From CBDEVH01 sp965243565 (GTDB lineage: Bacteria > Pseudomonadota > Gammaproteobacteria > Tethybacterales > Persebacteraceae): DNA of 64,000 nt. The position numbers were made by a program, and so were the translations under genes. Shown here in pieces: positions 27,900 through 37,077 of the stretch. The notes beneath the pieces are model-generated. The model was not told where the DNA came from. It did no database searches and saw nothing but the letters and a program-made list of their open reading frames with translations. Location: assembly GCA_965243565.1 (NCBI GenBank), contig OZ251571.1:62001-126000 (forward strand), read 5' to 3'. The first letter of the stretch is position 1; every line of letters starts with the position of its first letter.

Positions 27900-29111
27900 A
27901 TGACAATGAAACAAATACTATTAGGGCTCAGTGGAAGCATCGCATGTTATAAGTCGGCCTATCTATGCCGCCACCTAATGGAAAAAGGGTGTAATGTTCA
28001 AGTTGTAATGACACCCAATGCCACCCGTTTTATTTCACCTCTTACGATGCGTGCGTTGTCCAATAAACCTGTTTTTGTTGAAGAGTGGGACAACCCCAAT
28101 AGTAAAGATGGCATGGACCACATTACTGCTGCTCGATTTTCTGATACCTTTATTGTTGCCCCAGCAAGTGCCTCGTTTATAGCAAAAGCAGCCACTGGTG
28201 TGGCAGACAATGTTTTATTGGCGGCCTTTTTGGCAACCAATGCCCAGCGCTATATTGCCCCAGCAATGAATTGCTATATGTGGAATGCCGCTGTAACACA
28301 GCGTAACATAGAAAAATTAAAACAAGATGGCGTTATTGTGTTAATGCCTGATAGTGGCGAGCAAGCGTGTGGAGACTACGGGGAAGGGCGTATGCAAGAG
28401 CCTTTGGAAATAGCCAAACAACTCACCAGCACCGAAAAAAACTGCTTTACTGCCAAAAAGGTAGTTATTAGCACGGGTGCCACTGTTTCTTTTATTGATC
28501 CAATGCGATACATAAGCAATAAAAGCAGTGGTTTGATGGGGTATTGTTTGGCTGAAGCAATAAAAAAAGTGGGTGGAGAGCCAATAGTGGTGGCTGGGCA
28601 ATCGCAAGCGATTGCTCCAAAACACATTCCTGTTATCTCTGCGATACAAAATAATGATATGGAAAAAACTATTTTAGAACAAACTCAAAATGCAGAGTGG
28701 TTTTTTTCGGTGGCAGCAGTAGCAGATTTTGTCGTTGACAAAGTCGCTACTCAAAAAATTGAAAGACAAGAAGGGCAAAATCTTTCGATTAATCTAAAGT
28801 CAACCAATGATATTTTAAAAACAGTGGTTGCACAACGGCCACATTTAAAATGTTTGGGTTTTGCTGCACAAAATGATCTATCAGAAGAACAAGCAACGAA
28901 AAAAATGCAAAAGAAAGGTGTTTTGTATATGGCGGTCAATCATTTAGATGATGCAGGCAAAGCGGACAGTCAGTTGTATTTATTGCATCCCAAAGGGCGT
29001 ACAGATTTTAACAGGCAGTCCAAAGCAGAGATTGCCAATCAAATTGTAAAAACTATTATTGAGGTTTCACGTGAAACCTTAGGAACCTTAGGAGGAAACA
29101 ACCATGAGTAG
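27900..29111 (+). CDS. coaBC: Phosphopantothenoylcysteine synthetase/decarboxylase
   Basis: Bifunctional coenzyme A enzyme. 403 aa. The N-terminal flavoprotein decarboxylase (CoaC) half shows GLSGSIACYKSAYLCRHL, the PASASFIAK stretch and APAMNCYMW (the PxMNxxMW motif). The C-terminal synthetase (CoaB) half shows VVISTGATVSFIDPMRYIS and SNKSSGLMG. ATG 27900 is used; a second Met lies at codon 3. The 3' end contains parS-like site 2 and overlaps yggX by 8 nt. Usual neighbours such as dut are not here. Confidence 0.96.
   Translation: MTMKQILLGLSGSIACYKSAYLCRHLMEKGCNVQVVMTPNATRFISPLTMRALSNKPVFVEEWDNPNSKDGMDHITAARFSDTFIVAPASASFIAKAATGVADNVLLAAFLATNAQRYIAPAMNCYMWNAAVTQRNIEKLKQDGVIVLMPDSGEQACGDYGEGRMQEPLEIAKQLTSTEKNCFTAKKVVISTGATVSFIDPMRYISNKSSGLMGYCLAEAIKKVGGEPIVVAGQSQAIAPKHIPVISAIQNNDMEKTILEQTQNAEWFFSVAAVADFVVDKVATQKIERQEGQNLSINLKSTNDILKTVVAQRPHLKCLGFAAQNDLSEEQATKKMQKKGVLYMAVNHLDDAGKADSQLYLLHPKGRTDFNRQSKAEIANQIVKTIIEVSRETLGTLGGNNHE
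29063..29078. other. parS: parS-like centromere site 2
   Basis: GGTTTCACGTGAAACC carries the perfect 14-bp core of the ParB-binding consensus and forms an 18-bp perfect palindrome with its flanks (29062-29079). It lies inside the last codons of coaBC, encoding VSRET. Confidence 0.7.
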
Positions 29112-29385
29112 AACCGTTTTTTGTGTTAAAGCCAATAAAGAAGTAGAAGGGCTTGATAAGCCGCCTTATCCAGGCGAATTAGGACAACAAATTTTTGAAA
29201 ACGTCGGAAAAGAAGCGTGGAAAGATTGGTTAGAGCATCAAAAAATGCTGGTTAATGAATACCGTTTAAACTTAATGGATCAGCGCGCTCGAAAAATGTT
29301 GCTAGAACAAACCAAAGTCCACTTTTTTGAAGAAGGTGAGGCAGATATGGCTTCTGGCTATGTTGTACCGGATGACACAAAATGA
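29104..29385 (+). CDS. yggX: Fe(2+)-trafficking / oxidative-damage protection protein YggX
   Basis: Small cytosolic protein that protects Fe-S clusters and is linked to iron handling. 93 aa. The family pattern is clear: MSRTVFCVKANKEVEGLD, PPYPGELGQQIF, WKDWLEHQKMLVNEYRLN and a C-terminal YVVPDD. The conserved Cys7 is present. AGGAGG lies 8 nt before the ATG within the end of coaBC. In enterobacteria it follows mutY; here it sits between coaBC and an OsmC-family gene, overlapping the latter by 4 nt. Confidence 0.95.
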   Translation: MSRTVFCVKANKEVEGLDKPPYPGELGQQIFENVGKEAWKDWLEHQKMLVNEYRLNLMDQRARKMLLEQTKVHFFEEGEADMASGYVVPDDTK

Positions 29386-29786
29386 AAGTTAACGTCAATT
29401 GGAAAGACAATGTTGCTTTTGATGTTTCAACCGAAAGCGGTCATAGTTTTATCATAGATGGACCGCCTGCCCATGGTGGACAAAATCAAGGTTTTCGCCC
29501 AATGGAGGCGATATTGGCAGGAGCGGCATCGTGTAGTGCCTTTGATGTTGTTCATATTCTGAATAAAAAAAGAAAACCACCGACGCATTTGTCCGTTGAG
29601 GTACAAGGCACTCGCGCCGACACTGATCCCAAAGTCTTTATTGTGATTGACCTAACTTTTACGATAGGCGGTGTGAATGAGGCTGCTGCCAATCATGCCG
29701 TACAATTGAGTGTTGAAAAATATTGTTCTGCGTTGGTTATGCTTGCATCTGCTTGTAAAATAAACTACGCGGTTAAACTGCTGTAA
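29382..29786 (+). CDS. OsmC-family (YhfA-like) peroxidase-fold protein
   Basis: 134 aa. The OsmC fold is indicated by GGQNQGFRPMEAILAGAASCSAFDV, quoted here in part (PMEAILAGAASCSAFDV), with the first redox Cys in AASC and the second in EKYCSAL. Members reduce organic hydroperoxides using paired Cys residues; the YhfA subgroup has unsettled substrates. It overlaps yggX by 4 nt, and the pairing of two stress-protection genes is sensible. dacA follows after 14 nt. Confidence 0.88.
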   Translation: MKVNVNWKDNVAFDVSTESGHSFIIDGPPAHGGQNQGFRPMEAILAGAASCSAFDVVHILNKKRKPPTHLSVEVQGTRADTDPKVFIVIDLTFTIGGVNEAAANHAVQLSVEKYCSALVMLASACKINYAVKLL

Positions 29787-29800
29787 AAGAAAGGCAAGCG

Positions 29801-30976
29801 ATGTTCGAAAAAAAAACAAAAAGGGTTTTAATTAATCTTCTATTGTCGTTGTTGATGCTTTCTCCCCCTGTTTGGGCAGGGCCCGATATAAAAGCAGAGT
29901 CTTATATTTTGATGGATTTTGACACAGGATCTATTATTTCTTCAAAAAATGCTGATTTACGCTTGCCACCAGCCTCTTTAACCAAAATATTTTCTACGTA
30001 TTTGTATTTTAATGCGATAAAAAATAAAACATTGAGTTTAAACGAAATGGTGCATGTTTCACGTGAAGCGTGGGGGTCTAATGTAGTAGGCTCTAAAATG
30101 TTTATAGAGGTTGATACGCAAGTATCCGTGAGCGACCTATTGCATGGGGTGATAGTGCAATCGGGTAATGATGCGTCCATTGCTTTGGCTGAAGCAATAG
30201 CCGGCGATGAAAAAGTATTTGCTGAACTAATGAATGAGGAAGCCAAAAGACTAGGGTTAAAAGACAGCCGTTTTCAGAATGCAACAGGACTTCCTGCAAA
30301 ACAACATTATTCTTCTGCTCGTGATGTTGCCTCAATAGTGAGGGCAATGATAAAAAAGTTTCCTGAATTGTATAAATTGTACTCAGTACAAGAATTTACC
30401 TACAATAATATTACGCAATCCAATCGAAATTCTTTATTAACCAAATTTGTTGGGGCAGATGGTGTTAAAACAGGCTATACAAAGGCAGCGGGGTATTGCT
30501 TGGTCTCTTCGGCAGTACAAAACGGACGTCGTTTAATAAGTGTGGTTATGAAGACAAAATCAAAAAGAGCGCGCGCAGCAGCAAGTATAAAATTGTTGAA
30601 TTACGGTTTTAAATTATTTGATAACGTTTTGTTGTTTGACAAGGACGATATTCGATCGCTTCCAGTGACAAAAGGGCAAGCAATTGAGGTTAAGGTAAGT
30701 CCTTTAGAAAAAGGGCTCTTTACCACTCGTCGTCAAAATTCGGATTTAATAACAGAGTTTGTACCCACTACCGAAGTACTTTCGGCACCGATTTCCGTCG
30801 GCGATGTGCTAGGCACTATATCAGTGCGTCGAGGCGATACAGTTATTCAAAAAACGCCAGTTGTGGCGATAGAAGGCGTGTTGCAAAAAGGATATTGGGA
30901 TTCGTTAATAGAAGATATAAAAGTTAATTACTTGGGGCACCCTGTCAATGAGCAACAAATGTTATCTGAATGGTAA
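29801..30976 (+). CDS. dacA: D-alanyl-D-alanine carboxypeptidase (penicillin-binding protein 5/6 type)
   Basis: Trims the terminal D-Ala from peptidoglycan stem peptides in the periplasm. 391 aa with a signal peptide of about 27 residues ending VWAG. The active-site motifs are SLTK (Ser59, Lys62), SGN in VQSGNDASI, and KTG in DGVKTGYTKAAG. The C-terminal part forms the PBP5 stalk domain; the amphipathic C-terminal anchor is short. parS-like site 3 lies in its coding sequence. It overlaps the D-amino acid aminotransferase gene by 29 nt. The usual downstream ybeD-lipB genes are missing. Confidence 0.95.
   Translation: MFEKKTKRVLINLLLSLLMLSPPVWAGPDIKAESYILMDFDTGSIISSKNADLRLPPASLTKIFSTYLYFNAIKNKTLSLNEMVHVSREAWGSNVVGSKMFIEVDTQVSVSDLLHGVIVQSGNDASIALAEAIAGDEKVFAELMNEEAKRLGLKDSRFQNATGLPAKQHYSSARDVASIVRAMIKKFPELYKLYSVQEFTYNNITQSNRNSLLTKFVGADGVKTGYTKAAGYCLVSSAVQNGRRLISVVMKTKSKRARAAASIKLLNYGFKLFDNVLLFDKDDIRSLPVTKGQAIEVKVSPLEKGLFTTRRQNSDLITEFVPTTEVLSAPISVGDVLGTISVRRGDTVIQKTPVVAIEGVLQKGYWDSLIEDIKVNYLGHPVNEQQMLSEW
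30055..30070. other. parS: parS-like centromere site 3
   Basis: TGTTTCACGTGAAGCG matches the ParB consensus at 14 of 16 bases, with the whole left arm and the centre intact. It lies inside dacA, encoding HVSREA. It is the third such site in 2.2 kb. Confidence 0.55.
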
Positions 30977-31802
30977 ATTTCTTGATTTAGCGGAGGCAAA
31001 AATATCGGTTTTGGATCGAGGTTTTTTGTTTGGTGATGGCGTCTATGAGGTTATCCCCGTTTACAACCGTCGTCCTTATTTTTTAGAACGTCATATCAAG
31101 CGATTACAGTTGAGTTTAAACAGTATAAACCTTGATTTTACTGCTGAAACACTTATTCAAACTATTTTTCATTGTATAAACAATTGCTCTAGCAACACCC
31201 AAATGGTTTATATTCAAGTCACGCGGGGCTATGAGCCTAGCAGGCAGCATTGCCCTGCTGCGATAAGCAAGCCAACGGTATTTATTTTATCGCGTCCTTT
31301 TACGCCACTTGCCATCGAACCCATTGCTTGCAAAAGCGACATCGACTTTCGTTGGCAACGAGGCGATATAAAATCAACCTCCTTACTGGCGGCGGTCATG
31401 CTGGCGGATGGTGCTAATAAAGATAAGGTAGATGAAATCATGCTCTTTAGAAATGGCAACCTTACCGAAGGCTATAAAAGTAACTATGTTGTGGTAATCA
31501 ACGAACAATTATTGACACCAATAAAAGACAATACGTTTCTGCATGGCATAAGTTGTGAAGTGTTGCTAGAATTGGCAACTAAAAATGGCTTGGACTGTCG
31601 CCAGACAGCGTTGTCGTATGATGATGTAAAAAATGCGGATGAAATCTTTATATGTTCGACAACCAAAGGTGTTTTTCCGGTTACTAGTGTGGATAATTCA
31701 CCGATAGGAAGTGGCGCGCCTGGGCACCTATTTTATGTGGTAAATGATATTTGGCATGCGTATATAGAGCAGCTGGCAAACGTTAAAACCCATGATGAAT
31801 GA
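30948..31802 (+). CDS. dat: D-amino acid aminotransferase (class IV)
   Basis: Class IV PLP aminotransferase of 284 aa, probably D-alanine aminotransferase; branched-chain or 4-amino-4-deoxychorismate activities belong to the same fold. The opening SVLDRGFLFGDGVYEVIPVY is the family signature, the PLP lysine is Lys142 in RGDIKST, and LTEGYKSNYVVV and CSTTKGVFPVTSV follow. The link to D-alanine is supported by the 29-nt overlap with dacA, a pairing seen in other proteobacteria. It overlaps nadC by 11 nt. Confidence 0.88.
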   Translation: MSNKCYLNGKFLDLAEAKISVLDRGFLFGDGVYEVIPVYNRRPYFLERHIKRLQLSLNSINLDFTAETLIQTIFHCINNCSSNTQMVYIQVTRGYEPSRQHCPAAISKPTVFILSRPFTPLAIEPIACKSDIDFRWQRGDIKSTSLLAAVMLADGANKDKVDEIMLFRNGNLTEGYKSNYVVVINEQLLTPIKDNTFLHGISCEVLLELATKNGLDCRQTALSYDDVKNADEIFICSTTKGVFPVTSVDNSPIGSGAPGHLFYVVNDIWHAYIEQLANVKTHDE

Positions 31803-32655
31803 ATCCTTAGAAAAACAAGCCCAAACGGACGCCAAACAAGCGTTGGCAGAGGACATAGGGGAGAAAGATCTTTCTGCTTCCTTGCTGCCAAATACGCCTG
31901 CTAAGGCGTATTTGTATTGCCGAGATATAAATGCTGTACTATGTGGTCAAGCATGGTTTGAAGCGTGTTTTAAAGCGTTGGGTCAAGCACATTTTAATTG
32001 GCACAAGAACGATGGCGATGAGCTGGTCGATACCAATGACATTATTTGCGAAATAAGCAGCACTGCACATGCGTTATTGAGTGGTGAACGCAGTGCATTA
32101 AATTTTTTGCAAACTCTATCGGCAACAGCAACAGCAGCAAGGCAATGGCAGAAAATGGCCGCTGAGGCAACCGAAACAACCAAGTGCATTACGGTTGTTG
32201 ATACTCGTAAAACCATTCCTTTATTGCGTTATGCGCAAAAATATGCCACTCGAATAGGGGGTATAAAAAATCATCGCTTGGGGTTGTTTGATGAGATATT
32301 GATAAAAGAAAATCATATATCAGTAGCAGGAAGTATTAAAAAAAGCCTAAAATCTGCTAAAAACATCACAACATCTGATAAAATACAAATAGAGGTGCAA
32401 ACGCTTAAACAGTTACAAGAAGCAATCGAGGCTGGTGCCACTCGCGTTATGTTGGATAACTTTAGTATTGATAATATAAAAAAAGCGGTTGCGGTTGCAG
32501 ATGGTTGCTCCATCGAATTAGAAGCGTCCGGTAATATTAATAGCCGTGATTTTTTCGCCATAGCCCAAACGGGCGTTCATCGGGTATCAATAGGAGCAAT
32601 CACTAAAAACATCATTGCTACTGATTTCTCTTTGTTGTTTGATGGCAATCATTAA
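31792..32655 (+). CDS. nadC: Nicotinate-nucleotide pyrophosphorylase (quinolinate phosphoribosyltransferase)
   Basis: Converts quinolinate and PRPP to nicotinate mononucleotide in de novo NAD synthesis. 287 aa. Motifs: AEDIGEKDLSASLLP, SGERSALNFLQTLS, DTRKTIPLLRYAQKYA, IGGIKNHRLGLFDEILIKENH (quoted in part: KNHRLGLFDEILIKENH) and IELEASGNI. Two ATGs in tandem (31792, 31795) could start it. It overlaps dat by 11 nt and the helicase gene by 14 nt. nadA and nadB are not in the window. Confidence 0.96.
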   Translation: MMNESLEKQAQTDAKQALAEDIGEKDLSASLLPNTPAKAYLYCRDINAVLCGQAWFEACFKALGQAHFNWHKNDGDELVDTNDIICEISSTAHALLSGERSALNFLQTLSATATAARQWQKMAAEATETTKCITVVDTRKTIPLLRYAQKYATRIGGIKNHRLGLFDEILIKENHISVAGSIKKSLKSAKNITTSDKIQIEVQTLKQLQEAIEAGATRVMLDNFSIDNIKKAVAVADGCSIELEASGNINSRDFFAIAQTGVHRVSIGAITKNIIATDFSLLFDGNH

Positions 32656-35620
32656 AAACAAAGTTATCAGAGCGTGTGCGGGTAGCGGTAAAACCTATGC
32701 ACTCATACAAAGATTGTTGGCACTACTAGAAGCGGGTGTTGCTCCGGGTGAAATAATTGCAATTACCTTTACCAAAAAAGCCGCTGCCGAAATAAAAGAA
32801 CGTTTATTTAATCAATTGCGTGTTCTGGCAAAGACAGAAAAATGGGCGAGCCAAGCACAACAACGTTTGTTGCAAGCCCAAAGCAGTCGAGATGTTGTTA
32901 ATATTTATACGTTTCATGGCTGGTTTGCTACGCTGTTGATGAATAAAAGCAGCTCTAGGCAATGGCTAGGCATGCCAGAAATAATAGAAACAGACGCTGA
33001 TATTCGACAAGAGGCGTGGCTGCAGTGGAATAAAAAAAATGCACAGTCAAAGACGGTACAAGACATTTTAATAATGTGTTCTCCTTTTGGTTTGGAAGAG
33101 TTAATGACCCAAACATTGGTAAAAAACAGCAATGCATGGAAGTTATATAATAAACAGTACGACACTCTTTTAAAAAAAGAAAAGCAGTGCTTAGGTGATG
33201 CAAAGAATAAATTAGAGCCTTTGTTAATAGCGCTTAATGAACAAACATCAGATAAAAATAAAACTGCACAAAACTTAAAAAAAACAATTGATGTTTATTT
33301 AAACGATGGAAAAGAAGAAGAGCTTGAAAAAATTATATTTAAAGCGGATGGCAATATAAGAGTAACGATAAGCAAGAACGCTCAAAACAACGATACTTTG
33401 CCGCTTTTGGAAAATGTAGCGACGTACTTAATGCAATTGCTTAACCACCGAGACACGGTGGAAACGATTGAGCTGAATCAACGGCTACAGCCATTGTTAG
33501 ATGATTATTTGGCAATTTATAGTCAATTAAAATCAGATAAAAATGGGATGACATTTGATGATTTGGAATACCAAGTCTTGTTAGAGAGTGAGCAAAATAA
33601 CAATATAAATGATTTGCTTTATCGCACCCAATGCCATTACAAACATATTTTGATTGATGAGTTTCAAGATACGAGTCCTATCCAATGGCAAATTCTATAT
33701 AACTGGTTACAATCGACAGTTGGTAGTGACAGTGAGCCGACTATTTTTATTGTGGGTGATCCCAAGCAAGCCATTTATGGCTTTCGCTACAGCGATTCAA
33801 GACTAATGACGGTGGCAGAAGATTTTTTAACATCGCACTTTACCACCGAAATACACGAAGAAGCCGTGTGTCGTCGATGTGCTCCTGCTATTATTGATAT
33901 GGTGAATACTGTCTTTGCCAATAATAAAAATCTGCCTGCCTTTTCGGCACACCAAACCGCAAGAGGAGTGAATAGCGATATAAAAGGTCGGGTGGAATGG
34001 CACGATCATAGTAATGCTGGCACAAAAAAAGAAGAACGTAAAAAAAACAAAACACCGCGTAATCCATTAAAAACACCGCTATCAGAAAAAAATGAAAATT
34101 ATCAGAATTGGGCAAATGCCATTGTTAAAAAAATAAAAAGTATGGTTAATGTTTGGCAGATTCAAGACGAAGGAAAAACTCGCCTCGTTACCAACGAAGA
34201 TATTTTAATCTTATTTCCTCAAAAAACGCATTTATCAATGGTCACTGATGCTTTGGGACAGAGTAATGTGCCGTATCAATTATTGGGTAACAGCAATCAG
34301 TTTACACGTGAACATTTTGTTTATAAAGATATTATAGCGCTGATGTCTGCTTTGCTGTCACCGTATAATGAAATCGCGTTGGCACAGCTGCTCCGCTCGC
34401 CACTGTTTGCTATGTCTGATGAAATGTTGTTGCGTTTATGTGAAGAAAAGAACGATTCTCGGCAAACATTGTGGACTCAATTAATGACAAATAATCACAT
34501 CGATAACTTGCCTGCCAAACAAATGTTGTTGCGTTGGCAGGGGTGGTTAAAAAAAGGAACATTGCCAGTGCACGATTTTCTTTCATGTGTTTTTGAAGAT
34601 GGACAGTTTTTATCCCGTTATCAATCGGCAGTACCGATAAGTCAATACAGTGAAATAAAATCTATTATTAATGGGTTTCTTGATTTTTCTTTGATCTACA
34701 AAGGAGGGAGTTATCCTTTGGTGCAAAATTTTCTGGACGATGTTCAATCTCAGTCGTTACAATCACCATTGGCAAGCAATACACAAGGAGTCAAGCTAAT
34801 GACAATACACGGTGCAAAAGGCTTAGAAGCACCTGTCGTGATACTTGCCGACACCAGTTTTGGCGATAAATTTAAAGGCAATAAACAAAGCATGGACTGT
34901 TTAATAGAATGGCTTCCCACTCATACACGCCCGACCCTTTTTATGTTAAAGCCAAAGAAATATTTTAAAAGAGCTTATGTAAGATGGTACGAAAAAAAAC
35001 AAGAACAAGCACAAAAAGAAGATGCTAACTTAAGTTATGTTGCACTAACCCGTGCCAAACAAGCGTTGATTGTTTTTTCACAAAGACGCTCAGAGGTTGC
35101 GGATGAACTCGAAAATTATTTTCAAGAAGCAAAAGAGTATGGCGATGATTTATCTGGCGTTGTTGCCTTTGCAGAACAAAATAATACTGTGGCAACGCTT
35201 GAGCCAATCAAAACAGGGGTGTTTCAAAAATCATTAATGGGTGAAAAAGTACATCAAATAATTTCATTGCTTTTAATGGGGCTTGATAAAAAAAACATCA
35301 GGCAGTTACAAGAAGATTATAACGAAACAAATTTTAAAACGGCGCAGACTCTATTAAAGGTGAGCGATTTACAAGCATTATTGCAAGAGTGCGAGCGGTT
35401 GATGGTGGAGCAAGAATTTATAGAAGATGGAAAATTAATAAGAATAGACTTATTAATTTTCCATCAAAAAAGTATTTGGATTATCGATTTTAAAACCGGT
35501 AAACTATATGACTACTACAAAGCACAATTATTAAATTACAAAGCCGTAGTAGAAAAAATATACCCAGACCATACTATTCAAACCGCATTGTTAATTGGTG
35601 AACGGCTGCAAAAACTATAG
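32642..35620 (+). CDS. AddA/RecB-like UvrD-family helicase-nuclease
   Basis: 992 aa from ATG 32642; an upstream start at 32615 would lie deeper inside nadC. Superfamily 1 helicase motifs are complete: Walker A RACAGSGKT (10-18), ITFTKKAAAEIKERL, Walker B ILIDEFQDTSPIQW, VGDPKQAIYGFR, LMTIHGAKGLEAPVVIL and YVALTRAKQALIVF. The C-terminal end has a PD-(D/E)XK-type core, with IRIDLL then WIIDFKTGK and QLLNYK, so a nuclease domain is likely. It resembles AddA/RecB for double-strand break repair, but no addB or recC partner lies nearby and it is shorter than typical AddA. It is last in the nadC run and convergent with pgm. Confidence 0.88.
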   Translation: MAIIKNKVIRACAGSGKTYALIQRLLALLEAGVAPGEIIAITFTKKAAAEIKERLFNQLRVLAKTEKWASQAQQRLLQAQSSRDVVNIYTFHGWFATLLMNKSSSRQWLGMPEIIETDADIRQEAWLQWNKKNAQSKTVQDILIMCSPFGLEELMTQTLVKNSNAWKLYNKQYDTLLKKEKQCLGDAKNKLEPLLIALNEQTSDKNKTAQNLKKTIDVYLNDGKEEELEKIIFKADGNIRVTISKNAQNNDTLPLLENVATYLMQLLNHRDTVETIELNQRLQPLLDDYLAIYSQLKSDKNGMTFDDLEYQVLLESEQNNNINDLLYRTQCHYKHILIDEFQDTSPIQWQILYNWLQSTVGSDSEPTIFIVGDPKQAIYGFRYSDSRLMTVAEDFLTSHFTTEIHEEAVCRRCAPAIIDMVNTVFANNKNLPAFSAHQTARGVNSDIKGRVEWHDHSNAGTKKEERKKNKTPRNPLKTPLSEKNENYQNWANAIVKKIKSMVNVWQIQDEGKTRLVTNEDILILFPQKTHLSMVTDALGQSNVPYQLLGNSNQFTREHFVYKDIIALMSALLSPYNEIALAQLLRSPLFAMSDEMLLRLCEEKNDSRQTLWTQLMTNNHIDNLPAKQMLLRWQGWLKKGTLPVHDFLSCVFEDGQFLSRYQSAVPISQYSEIKSIINGFLDFSLIYKGGSYPLVQNFLDDVQSQSLQSPLASNTQGVKLMTIHGAKGLEAPVVILADTSFGDKFKGNKQSMDCLIEWLPTHTRPTLFMLKPKKYFKRAYVRWYEKKQEQAQKEDANLSYVALTRAKQALIVFSQRRSEVADELENYFQEAKEYGDDLSGVVAFAEQNNTVATLEPIKTGVFQKSLMGEKVHQIISLLLMGLDKKNIRQLQEDYNETNFKTAQTLLKVSDLQALLQECERLMVEQEFIEDGKLIRIDLLIFHQKSIWIIDFKTGKLYDYYKAQLLNYKAVVEKIYPDHTIQTALLIGERLQKL

Positions 35621-35644
35621 CATGGTTTAGTCAACGTGGCAAGG

Positions 35645-35665
35645 TGCTTGAGGTTTACTTAAGCA
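35645..35665. terminator. Possible bidirectional stem-loop between convergent genes
   Basis: TGCTTGAG and CTTAAGCA form an 8-bp stem (one G-U pair) with a 5-nt loop in the 60-nt gap between the helicase gene and pgm. There is no T-run, so termination is only a possibility. Confidence 0.3.
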
Positions 35666-35680
35666 TTGACGGGTCGATGT

Positions 35681-37075
35681 TTAATCCAATATTTGCGTGT
35701 CTATTGAATCGTCAACTGATAACAGCATCTTTTTTATTTGTTGTTTGATGGAGTAAATAACGTTTTCGTTGTCGCCTTCAAAACGTAAGACCAACGACGA
35801 TGTGGTGTTAGAAGCACGTACAAGCCCAAAGCCATTGGTGTATTCTATGCGCAGACCATCTATCGTAATAATTTGTGCATCACAGAGAGAGTGGTTTGCC
35901 AAATTTTTAGAAAGGACATCGATGATTTGATGTTGATCTTGATGCGCTTGCATGGCAATGTGTAATTCGGGTGAAGCGGGCCTGTTGGGTATTTGTGTAA
36001 AGGCATGATTTTGCTTTGAGAGTATTGCCACCAGTCTTGCTGCCGCAAAAAGCGCATCATCAAAGCCGTGCCAATTTTCTTTAAAGAAAAAATGGCCGCT
36101 CATTTCACCTCCTAATAAGGCACCGATTTCGCGCATTCTCGATTTTATAAAGGCGTGGCCAGTGGGTTGCATATCGGGCGTGCCGTTGTGTTTTTGTACC
36201 CAGCCCTTGAGCTGTGCTGTACATTTAACATCAAAGACAACGGTTGCATTGGGGTTGCGGCTGAGCATGTCTTTTGCGTATAGCATTAGCAGCCTATCGG
36301 CAAAGATTGGATAAGGCTCGTCGGGAAGAATAACGCCAAGCCTATCGCCATCGCCATCAAATGCTAAGGCGATATCTGCGCCTGTTTCTTTTAGAGTATT
36401 GGCGGCAGCGTGTAAGTTTTTTTCTTGAGTGGGATCCGGGTGATGATTGGGAAAATTTCCATCGATTTCACAAAATAAAGGAATCACTCGACAGCCCAAT
36501 GCTTGCAGTAGTAGTGGTGCAAATTCGCCAGCAGCACCATTGCCAGCATCGATGACAACGGTTAAAGGATGGTCGATTTTGTTGGCATCACAAATGCCGT
36601 TGATAAAACTATCACGAATATCAATCGGTTTTACCGTGCCTTTTTCTGTGATTGAAAAATCTTGATGAACAATGCGTTGATGTAGGCAAGATATATCGTC
36701 ACTCATTAGCGTTGCGTTGTTAATCATCATTTTCATGCCATTGTCGTCTTTGGGGTTATGACTACCAGTTATCATAATGCCCGTGCCAGCAGCGTGTTTG
36801 GCGGCGGTAAAATACAAAGCAGGAGTTGGTACAAGCCCTGCGTCAATAACCGTGATACCGCAACAAAGTAAACCTTCGATTAAAGCCTCTGATAAAGCTG
36901 GACTGGAGAGTCTGCCATCACGACCCACTGCAATTGTGTTGGCTCCTTGTTTTTTTGCTTCTGAAGCAAATGCCATTCCGATTTGTTTGGCGATGTCTTT
37001 GTTTAAGGTTTTATTATAGGTGCCACGTATATCATTGGCTTTAAAGATTTTGAGAGAAAGTGTAAGGGTTGTCAT
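35681..37075 (-). CDS. algC: Phosphomannomutase/phosphoglucomutase (AlgC type)
   Basis: Interconverts hexose 1- and 6-phosphates for exopolysaccharide, LPS and glycogen sugars. 464 aa from ATG 37075, which follows the yheT stop by 2 nt; the frame itself stays open to 37132. Motifs: KANDIRGTY, VGRDGRLSSP, phosphoserine Ser105 in TGSHNPKDDNG, metal site DGDGDRLGV, and the sugar-binding GEMSGHFFF. The C-terminal RASNTTSSLVLRFEG is the phosphate-binding loop. The fit to the bacterial PMM/PGM family is clear; relative substrate preference cannot be read from sequence. Confidence 0.94.
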   Translation of the reverse strand: MTTLTLSLKIFKANDIRGTYNKTLNKDIAKQIGMAFASEAKKQGANTIAVGRDGRLSSPALSEALIEGLLCCGITVIDAGLVPTPALYFTAAKHAAGTGIMITGSHNPKDDNGMKMMINNATLMSDDISCLHQRIVHQDFSITEKGTVKPIDIRDSFINGICDANKIDHPLTVVIDAGNGAAGEFAPLLLQALGCRVIPLFCEIDGNFPNHHPDPTQEKNLHAAANTLKETGADIALAFDGDGDRLGVILPDEPYPIFADRLLMLYAKDMLSRNPNATVVFDVKCTAQLKGWVQKHNGTPDMQPTGHAFIKSRMREIGALLGGEMSGHFFFKENWHGFDDALFAAARLVAILSKQNHAFTQIPNRPASPELHIAMQAHQDQHQIIDVLSKNLANHSLCDAQIITIDGLRIEYTNGFGLVRASNTTSSLVLRFEGDNENVIYSIKQQIKKMLLSVDDSIDTQILD

Positions 37076-37077
37076 AA

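Noticed and set aside
31688..31696. DnaA box in dat
   Set aside because: A single 9-bp match inside a gene; chance expectation is close to one in this window.
34308..34323. A fourth parS-like site in the helicase gene
   Set aside because: Only the central CACGTG is shared; both arms have several mismatches.
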